Shown here in pieces: positions 26,762 through 35,995 of a DNA stretch of 64,000 bases. Where the stretch lies: assembly GCF_014803405.1 (NCBI RefSeq), contig NZ_JACYFG010000060.1, positions 34,399-98,398 of the forward strand, read 5' to 3'. The notes under the pieces were generated by a model. The model saw nothing but the letters and a program-made list of their open reading frames with translations, was not told where the DNA came from and did no database searches. A program made the translations under genes and the position numbers. The stretch is from Pelagicoccus enzymogenes (GTDB lineage Bacteria; Verrucomicrobiota; Verrucomicrobiia; Opitutales; Opitutaceae). Each line of letters opens with the position of its first letter. The stretch's first letter is position 1.

Positions 26762-26940
26762 AATCTTTTTTATTAAGGTTTTTGAGACTAATATGAGGTG
26801 TCGGATCTGACTTGAAACGCGCGTCGTTAATGATGAGAGGGGTTATCGACAGAATGTATTCCATTTATTTGATTAAAAATTGATGCGTCGAGGCGATGCC
26901 GCTGCTCGCCAGTCCGCGAATTCCCAAGCATAGGCTTTCG

Positions 26941-26981
26941 TACAAAAGGAAGAAGCCCCCGACGGACTGGCCGGGAGCTTC
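26941..26981 (-). terminator. Intrinsic terminator of the PEBP gene
   Basis: Read on the minus strand, GAAGCTCCCGGCC... pairs with ...GGGGGCTTC (26952-26981), an imperfect GC-rich stem, followed by TTCCTTTTGT. It lies 30 bases past the gene's stop. Confidence 0.7.
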
Positions 26982-27009
26982 TCGAGAAACGGTTGTGGAA
27001 CGAGTGCGC

Positions 27010-27510
27010 TTAGCTCTTCTTCGGTTTGTAGTATGACACGATGGAGGCCCTCGCGAGCTCATGTTGCATCACCATCATGAAGCTCGCTTGAGCGAGCGGC
27101 GTTTGCGGGGTGATTCCTAAGGACTCAACGTCGAGCGCGTATACGGTAAACAAATACGTATGCGTGAAATCTCCCAAGGGAGGGCAAGGTCCGCAGTAGG
27201 CGGCCATACCTGTATCGACTTCCGACATGAAGCTTTTTTCCGGCAACAGGTTCTTTTCAGGATTACCCGCTCCGCTTGGCAACTCACTCACTGAAGCAGG
27301 AATATCGAAAACAGCCCAATGCCAAAATCCGCTCGGGGTGGGCGCATCAGGGTCGTGGCAAATTACCGCAAAGCTCTTGGTGCCTTCGGGCGCGTTCTCC
27401 CAAGCGAGATGCGGCGAGACGTTTCCGCCGTTGTATCCAAAAATGTTTGCGAGTTGCTCGTCGGTGAAATTGCCGCCGAGGTCGTTGCTTCGTAACGTGA
27501 AGGTGCTCAT
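27010..27510 (-). CDS. YbhB/YbcL (PEBP, Raf kinase inhibitor-like) protein
   Basis: 166 residues. Motifs of the bacterial PEBP family are AVICHDPDAPTPSGFWHWAV (the DPDAP and HW core), GGNVSPHLAWENAPEGTKS, and GPCPPLGDFTHTYLFTVYALD. The ligand-binding site is intact (Asp, Pro and two His). The family's bacterial role is unclear; the name refers to a distant eukaryotic relative. No signal peptide, so cytosolic. It is likely expressed alone. Confidence 0.92.
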   Translation of the reverse strand: MSTFTLRSNDLGGNFTDEQLANIFGYNGGNVSPHLAWENAPEGTKSFAVICHDPDAPTPSGFWHWAVFDIPASVSELPSGAGNPEKNLLPEKSFMSEVDTGMAAYCGPCPPLGDFTHTYLFTVYALDVESLGITPQTPLAQASFMMVMQHELARASIVSYYKPKKS

Positions 27511-27592
27511 GGATGGGTCTTTCTTTTGCTTTTCAATTTATAGGGCTGTCGCAGCGCGGTGTAAGTTATGTTCCCTACTTTTATTACATCTT

Positions 27593-27655
27593 GTAGGAAG
27601 CGACCTTGCGTCGCGATGGGTGACCGGTTGATCGCGACGCAAGATCGCTTCCTAC
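27593..27655. repeat. Palindromic GTAGGAAGCGACC repeat (REP-like)
   Basis: 25-base inverted arms with one mismatch (27593-27617 and 27631-27655) around a 13-base loop. Left arm begins GTAGGAAGCGACCTTGCG. A close copy lies at 38940-39002. Confidence 0.9.
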
Positions 27656-27778
27656 GGAAAAATTGCAGGCTAAAATTATGCTAGGAACTACAATGACAAT
27701 ACACCAGATTATACGTTATTCCTTTGGGATCAAGAGTCGGATGGCTTCATTCAGCGCGCTAATGGGCTCCTCCAGTTG

Positions 27779-28900
27779 CTAGATGCGGACGAGCGTTATG
27801 TCCACGGTGTACTGTTGCCCGTCGCGGTAGAAAACGATATTTACCGTTTGCCCTTCTCTTTTCTGGTCGAAGGAATGGTAGAGGTCGTCTACCGTTTCAA
27901 TCGCCTGTCCATCGATCGATTGTATCAAGTCTCCCAATACAATACGTCCGCTGCGATTGAGCTCCAGGCCGCGCAGGCCTGCAGCTTCAGCGGGAGACCC
28001 TTCCTGTACCGATTGAAGCATAACTCCTTTTAAGCCCAGTCGTTGCACGAAGGAGCCATCGCTGACAACGGTTACGCCGATGCCCGACCGGACTGGCTCC
28101 CCAAACTTGATGATCTGGTTGACGATGCGGGTAATGGTGTTGGAAGGGACGGCAAAGCCTATCCCAGTAGAGTCACGCAAGATGAGCGTATTCATTCCGA
28201 TAAGACGACCATGGCTGTCGAGCAGCGGTCCCCCCGAATTGCCGGGATTGATCGCGGCGTCAGTCTGGATCATGTCGCGAATCGTTACGTTTTGCACGAT
28301 CGAGGCCATGCTACGTCCCAACGCCGAAATCGTTCCGACCGTGAGCGTGTGGTCCAGCCCGAAGGGGTTGCCGATAGCGATGCTCTTTTGGCCGACCATT
28401 ACCTTGGACGAATCAGCGACTGTTTCGCCCAGCGGAGTGATATTGGTTCCGCGCAAGTCGATCTTGAGCACAGCCAAGTCCTTCTTGGGCTCTTCTCCTA
28501 TTTTCTGGGCCTCGTAGGTCTTCCCGTCGATCAGCGTTACGGCGATACGGTTCGCCCCGGCGACGACGTGGTAATTCGTAACAATGTGCCCGGACCTGTC
28601 CCAGAGGAAGCCAGAGCCGGACCCCTGCGGAACCTCGGACACGCTCCAGGTGCGGCGGTCGAATTGGTTTTGCAGGTTGTAAACAAAAACGACCGAGGGA
28701 GACGCCTTTTGGAAAATCGCGATGGTGTTGCGTTCCCCTGGCAGCAAATCGCCAGCAGCGGGGATGGATGGAACCTCGACGTGCAGGGTGCCCCCTTTGC
28801 GCTCGAACATCTGTCTCGCAACGAAGGTTATGAGAAAAACCGTGATTGCGAATATGAGCAACGGTAGGACGATGCGGTAAGGACTGCGACCTTCTGACAT
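27779..28900 (-). CDS. DegS-like trypsin-family serine protease with PDZ domain
   Basis: 373 residues. An N-terminal membrane helix (about 11-29) anchors the protein, with the protease in the periplasm. The trypsin-like domain has the triad His111 (TNYHVV), Asp141 (KKDLAVLKI) and Ser222 (NPGNSGGPLL), with GNPFGL before it. One PDZ domain follows (about 275-365), including GLKGVMLQSVQEGSPAEAAGL. One anchor, one protease and a single PDZ match DegS more closely than DegP/DegQ, which have two PDZ domains. The likely role is sensing misfolded envelope proteins or general quality control. No rseA is adjacent. Confidence 0.93.
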   Translation of the reverse strand: MSEGRSPYRIVLPLLIFAITVFLITFVARQMFERKGGTLHVEVPSIPAAGDLLPGERNTIAIFQKASPSVVFVYNLQNQFDRRTWSVSEVPQGSGSGFLWDRSGHIVTNYHVVAGANRIAVTLIDGKTYEAQKIGEEPKKDLAVLKIDLRGTNITPLGETVADSSKVMVGQKSIAIGNPFGLDHTLTVGTISALGRSMASIVQNVTIRDMIQTDAAINPGNSGGPLLDSHGRLIGMNTLILRDSTGIGFAVPSNTITRIVNQIIKFGEPVRSGIGVTVVSDGSFVQRLGLKGVMLQSVQEGSPAEAAGLRGLELNRSGRIVLGDLIQSIDGQAIETVDDLYHSFDQKREGQTVNIVFYRDGQQYTVDITLVRI

Positions 28901-29071
28901 TTTGGATGGAATCGTTTCAGAATGCCTCGGCCTTCGGATAGCTGGCGCGAGGCAATACGAAAGTCGTTGAGCAACAGCGTCGAATCAAGTCCCAAGAGGC
29001 AAGATGAGCCTGCTCGCCTTCTTTTTGGTTGTGGAGAGCTTTGACGGCACTAGCGTTCGCATTATTCGCAG

Positions 29072-29503
29072 ATGGATAAGCCAGAGCAAAAGTACGAGGG
29101 CGCGATAAACTCACTGAAGAAGGACCGGTATCGAATCACCGAACCGCGCAAAGCCCTGCTTCGGCTGCTGGTGGAGAGCCAGAAACCGCTCTCCGCTGAA
29201 GAAGCCCACTTGGCCTTGGGGGTGGAAAACCATGATTTGGTCACGGTGTACCGCAATTTGGAGATTTTCGAAAGCGCAGGCATCGCTACGCGTATCCCCA
29301 CCGAATCAGGGAAGTCGCTCTACGAACTGAATGCGGAGGAGCATCACCATCACCACATCATTTGCCGCAAGTGCCACAAGGCTGAGAAGCTGGACCACTG
29401 CGAAGTGGAGAAGCTCGAGACCCTGGCCACTAAGCTTGGCTTCACGGAAGTGACCCACGTGCTTGAACTCTACGGCGTGTGCGGCGATTGCCGCGCGGAC
29501 TAG
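29072..29503 (+). CDS. Fur-family metal-responsive transcriptional regulator
   Basis: 143 residues. The N-terminal winged helix (KKDRYRITEPRKALLRLL, then HDLVTVYRNLEIFESAGI) is DNA-binding. The dimer/metal domain begins with HHHHHIICRKCHKAEKLD (first CxxC and His cluster) and ends in GVCGDCRAD (second CxxC). Four Cys should hold structural zinc, and the extra His may form the regulatory site. Whether it is Fur (iron), Zur (zinc) or PerR cannot be told; the Zur-like GVCGDC end is suggestive. It is convergent with an HDOD gene and the two stop codons overlap. Confidence 0.92.
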   Translation: MDKPEQKYEGAINSLKKDRYRITEPRKALLRLLVESQKPLSAEEAHLALGVENHDLVTVYRNLEIFESAGIATRIPTESGKSLYELNAEEHHHHHIICRKCHKAEKLDHCEVEKLETLATKLGFTEVTHVLELYGVCGDCRAD

Positions 29504-30366
29504 CAGCTCAGGATTGCTTCGGTCGAGGCAACAACTTCGTCGAGGCGATCGGAAAAACTGTCTATCATATCGAGACTTAGCCCGGATCGTCGCCATACCT
29601 CTTCGTACATTTTGGGCTTAAAGGCGGAGACGGGCTGTCGGGAACTGGCGCAGCAAATGTAGTCCGCGATGTAGACGAGGTCGACCAAGGGATAGAAGAG
29701 GCGCCGGCGCAATTCGATCGGGTTGTGGTGGTAACCTGCGACGCATTGCAGCTCCTCCGGCAGGTTCCATTTCTTGAAGAGGATACGCCCCACATCCTGG
29801 TGGGTAAAACCGAACTCCCGATACTCCACCTCTTGAATGGGGAGCCCTTCCGCGATTGCGGTCTCCACGGTCCTAACCATTTCCGGAGCGAAGCCCTGCA
29901 CAAGCGCCAAAAGGCCGATGTCGTGCAGAAGGCCTGCCGTGTAGAGCAGCTTGGGATCGACGATCGTCTTCAAGTGGCGAGGCGTGGCGAGGTAAACGTC
30001 TTCGGAAAGGGTGGCCACAGCGAGGCTGCGTTTCCAAAAGCAGCAGAGGTCGAGGCAGCTGCTATCTATATCGATCTTCTTGATTACGCCCAGAGCGAGC
30101 GAGCTTTCCACGACCTTCCGCAGTCCGAGGAGCTGCGCCGCTCCCTCGATGGTGGATATTTCGTCTCCCGCGCTGTTGTACAACGAAGAGTTCGAAAGCT
30201 TGAGCAAGCTGGCCGCCAGTTCGGAGTCCCTTTTCGCCACTTCAACAACGTCCTCAATATCGGAATGCGGATCGTTCGCGATACGCTGCAACTGCATGAA
30301 GGAGTCGGGCAAGTTGGCGAGGGCGAAGCCGCTGGTGAGAAAGTCGATGACCTGTTGCCTTGTCAT
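29500..30366 (-). CDS. HDOD-domain protein
   Basis: 288 residues from the ATG at 30366 (MTRQQVIDFLTSGFALA), with AAGG about ten bases upstream; longer frames are less likely. A single HDOD domain spans about 15-230, with VAKRDSELAASLLKLSNSS, the central 'STIEGAAQLLGLRKVVES' and HDIGLLALVQGFAP. The C-terminal 50 residues are helical. This relative keeps a HDIG-like segment, but I see no complete metal-dependent HD site. HDOD proteins are usually signalling adaptors. It is tail-to-tail with the Fur-family gene. Confidence 0.85.
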   Translation of the reverse strand: MTRQQVIDFLTSGFALANLPDSFMQLQRIANDPHSDIEDVVEVAKRDSELAASLLKLSNSSLYNSAGDEISTIEGAAQLLGLRKVVESSLALGVIKKIDIDSSCLDLCCFWKRSLAVATLSEDVYLATPRHLKTIVDPKLLYTAGLLHDIGLLALVQGFAPEMVRTVETAIAEGLPIQEVEYREFGFTHQDVGRILFKKWNLPEELQCVAGYHHNPIELRRRLFYPLVDLVYIADYICCASSRQPVSAFKPKMYEEVWRRSGLSLDMIDSFSDRLDEVVASTEAILSC

Positions 30367-30779
30367 TCTCAAATCCTTGGGGCCTCCTTCGCCGTGCTCC
30401 ACTGCGGTGGGCGATTGGCGTGGCTGAGGCTGTACTGAAACAAGCCTGCGGTGATTCTGTGGGAAATCATCGGTACCATTGTATTCTAAGAGTTGGATTA
30501 GCAGTACGTCCGTAAGGCCGTACCGAGAAGTACTTCGGATCCTGCGCTTATTGCCTAAGCCACATTAGCATAGTTTCAGGGATAGACGGGATAATTCGTA
30601 CTTTTTACGATTTCACGTCGCTTTAGCTGAGGTCGATACCCCCTCCCCTTATCCTCCTTTTTCGGATAGTCCCGAAGGATTTCGACCCAGCCTTGGCTAC
30701 ATCCGAGCCGGGAGGCAGAAAAAAGTCCGGCCTCTTGAGGAGACCGGACTGGTGAGTTTGTGTTAGCTGTTTCTGCCTC
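30367..30779. other. 413-base gene-free interval between leuA and the HDOD gene
   Basis: Contains the leuA terminator (30718-30750) and, presumably, the HDOD promoter near 30400-30480. I see no credible gene. A short inverted GTACGTCC...GGCCGTAC pair lies at about 30503-30522. Confidence 0.5.
30718..30750 (-). terminator. Intrinsic terminator of leuA
   Basis: On the minus strand, AGTCCGGTCTC... pairs with ...GAGGCCGGACT (30724-30750), a stem of about 11 pairs with one mismatch, followed by six T (TTTTTT at 30718-30723). It sits 30 bases after the stop. Confidence 0.9.
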
Positions 30780-32447
30780 TTAAGCCTTAACCAAGCGATT
30801 GAGGGCACTGACTACGCCGCGAATGGAAGCCATCGATATGTTGGTATCGATTCCGGCTCCAAAGCAACTCGTCCCAGTCGGTCCCTTTAGTTCTATATAG
30901 GAAACCGCCTCCGAACGCGCGCCTTTTGAAAGCGAGTGCTCGCTGTAGGAAAGCAGCTCGAAGTCCGAGTAGCCGATGCTGGCGACCGAATCGACGAAGG
31001 CAGCGATGGGGCCGTTTCCGGTCCCTCGCAGGTTTTGCTCGACGCCGTTGTGGCGAACCACGGCCCAACCTTCGACCGTCTTGTCGTCCAGGCGCTCCGA
31101 TCGGTATTCGATCACATCGAGCGGTTCGCGTATCCGAATGTATTCGTTTTGAAAACACTCGTAAACGCCGGCTGGGGTAATTTCCTCACCCGTTTCGTCG
31201 GCGATCGCGTTAACCACTGCGCCCAGTTCCTTGTGCATGGCCTTAGGCATATTGAACCCGTATTCCTTCTCCATGATGTAGGCGACACCACCCTTGCCGG
31301 ATTGGGAATTGATACGAATGATGGCCCGGTAGCTACGGCCGAGGTCCTTCGGGTCGATGGTCATGTAGGGCACTTGCCAAAGCGCCTTTTCGTCGGCTGG
31401 CATCTGGGCAAAGCCCTTCTTGATCGCGTCCTGGTGGGAGCCTGAGAAGGCGGTGAACACCAGATCGCCTCCGTAAGGGGAGCGCGGCGGCACGTCCATC
31501 TTGGTTACCCGTTCGTAAACCTCGCGGATGTCGTTGAGGTTGGAGAAGTCCAGCTCGGGGTCGAGGCCTTGCGTGTACATGTTCAAGGCCACGATCACGA
31601 TATCCAGATTTCCGGTACGTTCGCCGTTGCCGAAGAGCGTTCCTTCCACCCGATCCGCTCCTGCCAAGAGGCCAAGCTCGGTGGCAGCAACGCCCGTTCC
31701 CCGGTCGTTGTGCGTGTGCAAGCTGATGACGACGCTATCGCGGCGGGAGAAGTTCCGGCAGAACCATTCGATTTGGTCAGCGTGAACGTTCGGGGTGAAG
31801 AGCTCTACGGTTGCGGGAAGATTCAAAATCATCTTCCGCTCCGGCGTTGGCTCCCACACGTCCGCCACCGCTTCGCAGCACTCGAGAGAAAACTCCAGCT
31901 CCGTGTCGGAAAAGCTTTCAGGAGAGTATTGCAGCACGATTTCAGTGCCGGGCAAGGTTGGAACCAGCTCCTTCACCAAACGCGCCCCTTCCACCGCGAT
32001 GTCGCGTATCTCCTCCTTGGAGGATCCGAAGACCACGCGGCGCTGCAACGGGTTGGTGGAATTGTAGATATGCACGATCGCACGCTTGACTCCCTCAAGG
32101 GATTCGAAGGTGCGGCGAATCAAGTGCTCGCGACATTGCACGAGCACTTGAATGGTGACGTCGTCCGGTATCAACTTGTCCGATACAAGGCGACGGAGGA
32201 AAGCGAACTCCGTTTCGGAAGCGGACGGAAAGCCCACCTCGATCTCCTTGAAGCCGATGTTTACCAGCGTCTTGAAAAGCTCGACCTTTTCCTCGACGTT
32301 CATGGGAATCGCTAGCGACTGGTTACCGTCGCGTAGGTCTACGCTGCACCAGATAGGGGCCTTGTCGATGGTGCGACTTGGCCATTGGCGATCAGGCAGA
32401 TCGATTACCGGATAGGGTCGGTACTTGCTGATGGGCTTTTTTTGCAT
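30780..32447 (-). CDS. leuA: 2-isopropylmalate synthase
   Basis: 555 residues, the long (leuA type 2) form. It condenses acetyl-CoA with 2-oxoisovalerate to give 2-isopropylmalate, the first committed step of leucine synthesis, in the cytosol. HMG-like catalytic core motifs are APIWCSVDLRDGNQSLA (metal/acid site), FKEIEVGFPSASETEF, VVISLHTHNDRGTGVAA (His-x-His) and GTLFGNGERTGN. The regulatory C-terminal domain (about 430-555) holds the leucine-binding fold. No leuB, leuC or leuD is adjacent. An intrinsic terminator lies just downstream. Confidence 0.96.
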   Translation of the reverse strand: MQKKPISKYRPYPVIDLPDRQWPSRTIDKAPIWCSVDLRDGNQSLAIPMNVEEKVELFKTLVNIGFKEIEVGFPSASETEFAFLRRLVSDKLIPDDVTIQVLVQCREHLIRRTFESLEGVKRAIVHIYNSTNPLQRRVVFGSSKEEIRDIAVEGARLVKELVPTLPGTEIVLQYSPESFSDTELEFSLECCEAVADVWEPTPERKMILNLPATVELFTPNVHADQIEWFCRNFSRRDSVVISLHTHNDRGTGVAATELGLLAGADRVEGTLFGNGERTGNLDIVIVALNMYTQGLDPELDFSNLNDIREVYERVTKMDVPPRSPYGGDLVFTAFSGSHQDAIKKGFAQMPADEKALWQVPYMTIDPKDLGRSYRAIIRINSQSGKGGVAYIMEKEYGFNMPKAMHKELGAVVNAIADETGEEITPAGVYECFQNEYIRIREPLDVIEYRSERLDDKTVEGWAVVRHNGVEQNLRGTGNGPIAAFVDSVASIGYSDFELLSYSEHSLSKGARSEAVSYIELKGPTGTSCFGAGIDTNISMASIRGVVSALNRLVKA

Positions 32448-32819
32448 GGCATTTTATCGGTTGTGAAAACGAACGTCTCTAAATGGGAGGGGCAATCCCA
32501 AAAGGTGCCGGGCCGAAACTCTGTAAAACCGATTTTAGCAGCTCCTCACCGAGGAGCGATGATACATACGCACGTCCCGACAGCCCCTATTCTTAAGCGA
32601 GGAATAGGCTGTCTAGCTTGCTAAGTCGTAGCTTCGTTAGGACGTTAATCTTCATCAGAGGATGGGGAACACAACCGCTCCCCTTGCTCCTGTCAAGGTT
32701 CGAGGAGTCTTCCGGCGTCCCTCGCTTCCCCGCCTGTTTTCATCTGTGAGAGCAAACAGTTGAGTTTCCCTGTCCCGGAATGAGTTTGCTCAGCGTTTCC
32801 GGCCTCCTACTGTACCACC
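32448..32819. other. 372-base interval with the leuA leader and two hairpins
   Basis: On the minus strand, upstream of leuA, there is GACAGCC...GGCTGTC (about 32573-32608) and then GCTCCTC-GGT-GAGGAGC (about 32540-32556). No leucine-rich leader peptide is present, so a classic leu attenuator is not supported. The plus-strand aldo/keto reductase promoter must also lie here. A T-box is not expected outside Firmicutes and I see none. Confidence 0.5.
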
Positions 32820-33809
32820 ATGCAATTCAATCCATTCGGCAAAGACCAAAGCAAAATCTCGCGCGTCGGACTCGGCTGCTGGCAGCTAGGAAGCGACTGG
32901 GGCGAGCTGGACCTCGGCGAGGCCAAGGCCATTCTCAAGGCCTCCGTAGACAGTGGGGTAAGCTTTTTCGATACCGCCGACGTTTACGGCGGAGGAAGGT
33001 CGGAGGAGATCATCGGCTCCTTCCTTTCCGAGGCTGGCTTACAGGACGAGATTTTCGTGGCGACCAAGCTAGGTCGTTTCGGCGACCTCTATCCCGACAA
33101 CTACACCTCTCAAAGCGTACGAGCTCGCGTCGAAGAGTCATTGACGCGTCTCAAGACGGATGCTCTCGACTTGGTCCAACTGCACTGCATCCCGACGGAC
33201 GTGATGCGAGGAGACGAGGTTTGGTCCATCCTCGATTCACTTGTTGAAGAAGGAAAAATCAAGCGTTTCGGCGCTTCGGTGGAAAGCATGGAGGAAGCGC
33301 TTCTATGCATCGAGAAGGCTCCGGGCCTGAGCTCCTTGCAAATCATCTTCAACATCTTCCGCCAAAAGCCGATCCGCAAGCTCTTCGACCTCGCTCAGAA
33401 GAAGCAGGTAGGCGTGATCGCCCGCGTTCCCCTCGCCTCTGGCTTGCTTAGCGGTAAGTTCTCCGTGGATACGACTTTCGGAGCTTCGGACCATCGCAAC
33501 TACAACAAAGACGGTGCCGCCTTTAACGTTGGCGAAACCTTTGCGGGCCTGCCCTTCGAGAAAGGAGTCGCTCTCGCCGACCAGCTCAAGCCAATGGTTC
33601 CTGACGGACTTACGCTCGCACAAATGGCCTTGCGCTGGATTCTCGACTACGATGCGGTATCGGTAGTCATCCCCGGAGCCACTCGCGTCGAGCAAGCTCG
33701 AGGCAACGCGGCCATTGCGGACCTAGAGCCCCTATCGCCGGAGCTGCACCAAAGCTTGCGCGACTTTTACAAGAACGAGGTCCGCGACCACATTCGAGGC
33801 CCCTACTAA
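32820..33809 (+). CDS. Aldo/keto reductase
   Basis: 329 residues. AKR fold motifs are SRVGLGCWQLG, SGVSFFDTADVYGGG (catalytic Asp and Tyr), VATKLGRFGD (Lys) and ALDLVQLHCIPT (His). The nucleotide-binding region near the C terminus contains VSVVIPGATRVEQARGN. It should reduce an aldehyde or ketone using NADPH. It is 28 bases ahead of a TonB receptor gene and may be co-transcribed with it; the substrate is unknown. Confidence 0.93.
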   Translation: MQFNPFGKDQSKISRVGLGCWQLGSDWGELDLGEAKAILKASVDSGVSFFDTADVYGGGRSEEIIGSFLSEAGLQDEIFVATKLGRFGDLYPDNYTSQSVRARVEESLTRLKTDALDLVQLHCIPTDVMRGDEVWSILDSLVEEGKIKRFGASVESMEEALLCIEKAPGLSSLQIIFNIFRQKPIRKLFDLAQKKQVGVIARVPLASGLLSGKFSVDTTFGASDHRNYNKDGAAFNVGETFAGLPFEKGVALADQLKPMVPDGLTLAQMALRWILDYDAVSVVIPGATRVEQARGNAAIADLEPLSPELHQSLRDFYKNEVRDHIRGPY

Positions 33810-33837
33810 AACACGCCTGACCCATTTGCTCAGCCCT

Positions 33838-35925
33838 ATGCGAAAAAACTGCGCTTTCGCGCTAATCGGCGCCCTCGCTGGGTTTGCCTCACTCGAGGCC
33901 CAGGAGGATACCTTCGAACTGAATCCGCTCCTCGCTAGCGCTGAGCGGATCCAGCTGAACCAAAGCTATTCCCAGGCGGCTGTATCGAAGCTAGGGATAC
34001 GCGAGTTCGAACTCGGGCAGTTTCGCGATATTGCGGATTCGCTCGCTATCTACCCGGGGATCGCTTCCTTTCGGCGTACGAACTCGCTGGCGGCCCATCC
34101 TACGACCCAAGGGGTTCGACTCCGAAACTTCGGAGCCAACGCGAGCTCGCGAGCCTTGGTTCTCTTCGATGGCGTACCGCAAAACGACCCCTTCGGCGCT
34201 TGGGTATATTGGCACCAATACGACCTTACGCAGCTTGACGCCCTCCATATTTACCCAAGCGGCATTGCGGAGACATGGGGAAATATGGCCTCCGGCGGAC
34301 TTGTTTCTATGGTTGCCAAGGAAGCGGCTGCAGGAGCTCGCCTGTTTCAAGCAAGCATTGGCAGCGCCGAGAGCTACGACCTGAAGGCCTACGCTGCCTA
34401 TGCTGCAGGCGACGAGGCTGTATTTGACATTGGAATACGCAGATTCGATAGCGATGGGTTTCACACCTTGGCGGAAAGTCAAAGAGGTACCGTAGACGAA
34501 GCAGCCTATTCCTCTGCCGCAATTCTGAACACCCGAGTGAGCTGGAAGCCTAACGAAGCTTGGAAGTCCCAGCTCAGCCTTCGACTCTTCGACGAGGAGC
34601 GAGGCAACGGCACTCCACTTGGAAGAAACGACACGGAGGGCTTGGACCTTTCTTGGGTTGCGGAGCGTGAAATCCCAGATCAAGACGCGACCCTGAACCT
34701 GAGTCTCTACCTGCAAGACCGAACGTTTCGCAATGTATTCACCTCAGTGGAGGACGATCGCAATTCAGAACGCCCTGCCCTCGATCAATACGATGTTCCA
34801 GCCGAAGCCCTAGGAGGCGCTTTAGTCTATCGAAGCGAATTCGACCTCGGCCTGCGATACGCAGCAGGGGTAGATTTTCGTATGTTGGAGGGTGCGGTCA
34901 ACGAACGCTATCGCAACTTAGGATCGGGCTTCACTCGCGAGCGCTATGCGGGAGGCGAGCAGGACTTTATTGGATTGTTCACTCAATTTGAAACCGAACT
35001 GAGCGACCGTGACACGCTGACGGGAACGATTCGCTTGGAGGACTTAAAAAGCGAGGAAGGGCGTCGCACCGAGACGGATACAGAGAACGGCAACCTTTTG
35101 CTCGACGAAGCCTACGCTGACTCGACGCGTACGGTACTGAGCGGAAACTTGAATTGGACCCATAAGCTGACTGAAAATTCAAATACGCAGTTCGCCCTCT
35201 TTAGCGGATACCGCTCGCCCACTTTGAACGAGCTCTATCGCCCCTTTCGCGTTCGCAACGATATCACCGAAGCGAATCCCGAATTGGCGAACGAACGCCA
35301 TCAGGGCTTAGAAATTTCCTATCACCACCATTCCGCGGATGGGCTCAGCGGTCTGCGCCTTTCAGGCTTCTTCTACGAGGCGAGCGAAATGGTAGCCAAC
35401 GCCCTTCTCACCACCGAATCCGGTTTCGACCCGCGTTTTGGGTTCATCCCTCCAGGAGGCTCCGGCAGCGCCCGCGTAAACTTGGACCGTAGCCATGTAT
35501 CAGGAATCGAGTTACAAGCGAAGCGCCAACTGAGCCAGTCACTGCGAGCCACATTGACCGCAGTTTATGCGGAAACTGAAATTCGAAACGACGAACTGGA
35601 AGAGCTGCAGGGCAATGCTTTCCCCCAATCCGCTCCCTGGAAAGCTGTTGCTGGCCTCGAGTGGAAGGCCAAGGACTCTCTAACGCTCTGGACGAATTAC
35701 CGCTGGTACGACCGCAGCTGGGAAGACCTCGGCAACACCCGCAGGCTGGGAGCGACCGCGGATCTGTCTCTCGGCGCCCACTTCGAAATCGACGCCCAAC
35801 GCAGCCTTTCCCTGCACCTTAGCAACGCTTTCGACGAGCGGAACGTTAGTGGAATCGCCAGCAACGGCTTGGTGACCATTGACGAACCAAGAGAGTTTCA
35901 AGTGACCTTCACTTGGAAAAAGTAG
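33838..35925 (+). CDS. TonB-dependent outer-membrane receptor
   Basis: 695 residues from the ATG at 33838; a TTG at 33826 is less likely. A signal peptide (MRKNCAFALIGALAGFASLEAQ) is followed by a short mature start with EDTFELNPLLASAER, a plug domain (TTQGVRLRNFGANASSRALV, then LFDGVPQNDPFGAW and ETWGNMASGGLVSM) and a 22-strand-type barrel that ends in FQVTFTWKK. It resembles vitamin B12/siderophore-size receptors. The gene lies 28 bases after an aldo/keto reductase, suggesting an operon. No TonB, ExbB or ABC partner is nearby. Confidence 0.92.
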   Translation: MRKNCAFALIGALAGFASLEAQEDTFELNPLLASAERIQLNQSYSQAAVSKLGIREFELGQFRDIADSLAIYPGIASFRRTNSLAAHPTTQGVRLRNFGANASSRALVLFDGVPQNDPFGAWVYWHQYDLTQLDALHIYPSGIAETWGNMASGGLVSMVAKEAAAGARLFQASIGSAESYDLKAYAAYAAGDEAVFDIGIRRFDSDGFHTLAESQRGTVDEAAYSSAAILNTRVSWKPNEAWKSQLSLRLFDEERGNGTPLGRNDTEGLDLSWVAEREIPDQDATLNLSLYLQDRTFRNVFTSVEDDRNSERPALDQYDVPAEALGGALVYRSEFDLGLRYAAGVDFRMLEGAVNERYRNLGSGFTRERYAGGEQDFIGLFTQFETELSDRDTLTGTIRLEDLKSEEGRRTETDTENGNLLLDEAYADSTRTVLSGNLNWTHKLTENSNTQFALFSGYRSPTLNELYRPFRVRNDITEANPELANERHQGLEISYHHHSADGLSGLRLSGFFYEASEMVANALLTTESGFDPRFGFIPPGGSGSARVNLDRSHVSGIELQAKRQLSQSLRATLTAVYAETEIRNDELEELQGNAFPQSAPWKAVAGLEWKAKDSLTLWTNYRWYDRSWEDLGNTRRLGATADLSLGAHFEIDAQRSLSLHLSNAFDERNVSGIASNGLVTIDEPREFQVTFTWKK

Positions 35926-35995
35926 CCAAAGGAGGAACGCATATGCCTGCTTCAGTGTCGCAGGACCGAGCTCGTACCCCCTCCTAATTCCTCAA

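Noticed and set aside
28043..28867. A 274-codon plus-strand frame overlapping the DegS-like gene
   Set aside because: Antisense to a protease with an intact catalytic triad; no recognisable domain.
32820..35925. Aldo/keto reductase + TonB receptor as a dedicated uptake-and-reduction system
   Set aside because: Only 28 bases apart, but there is no further transporter or regulator to support it; the spacing alone is weak evidence.
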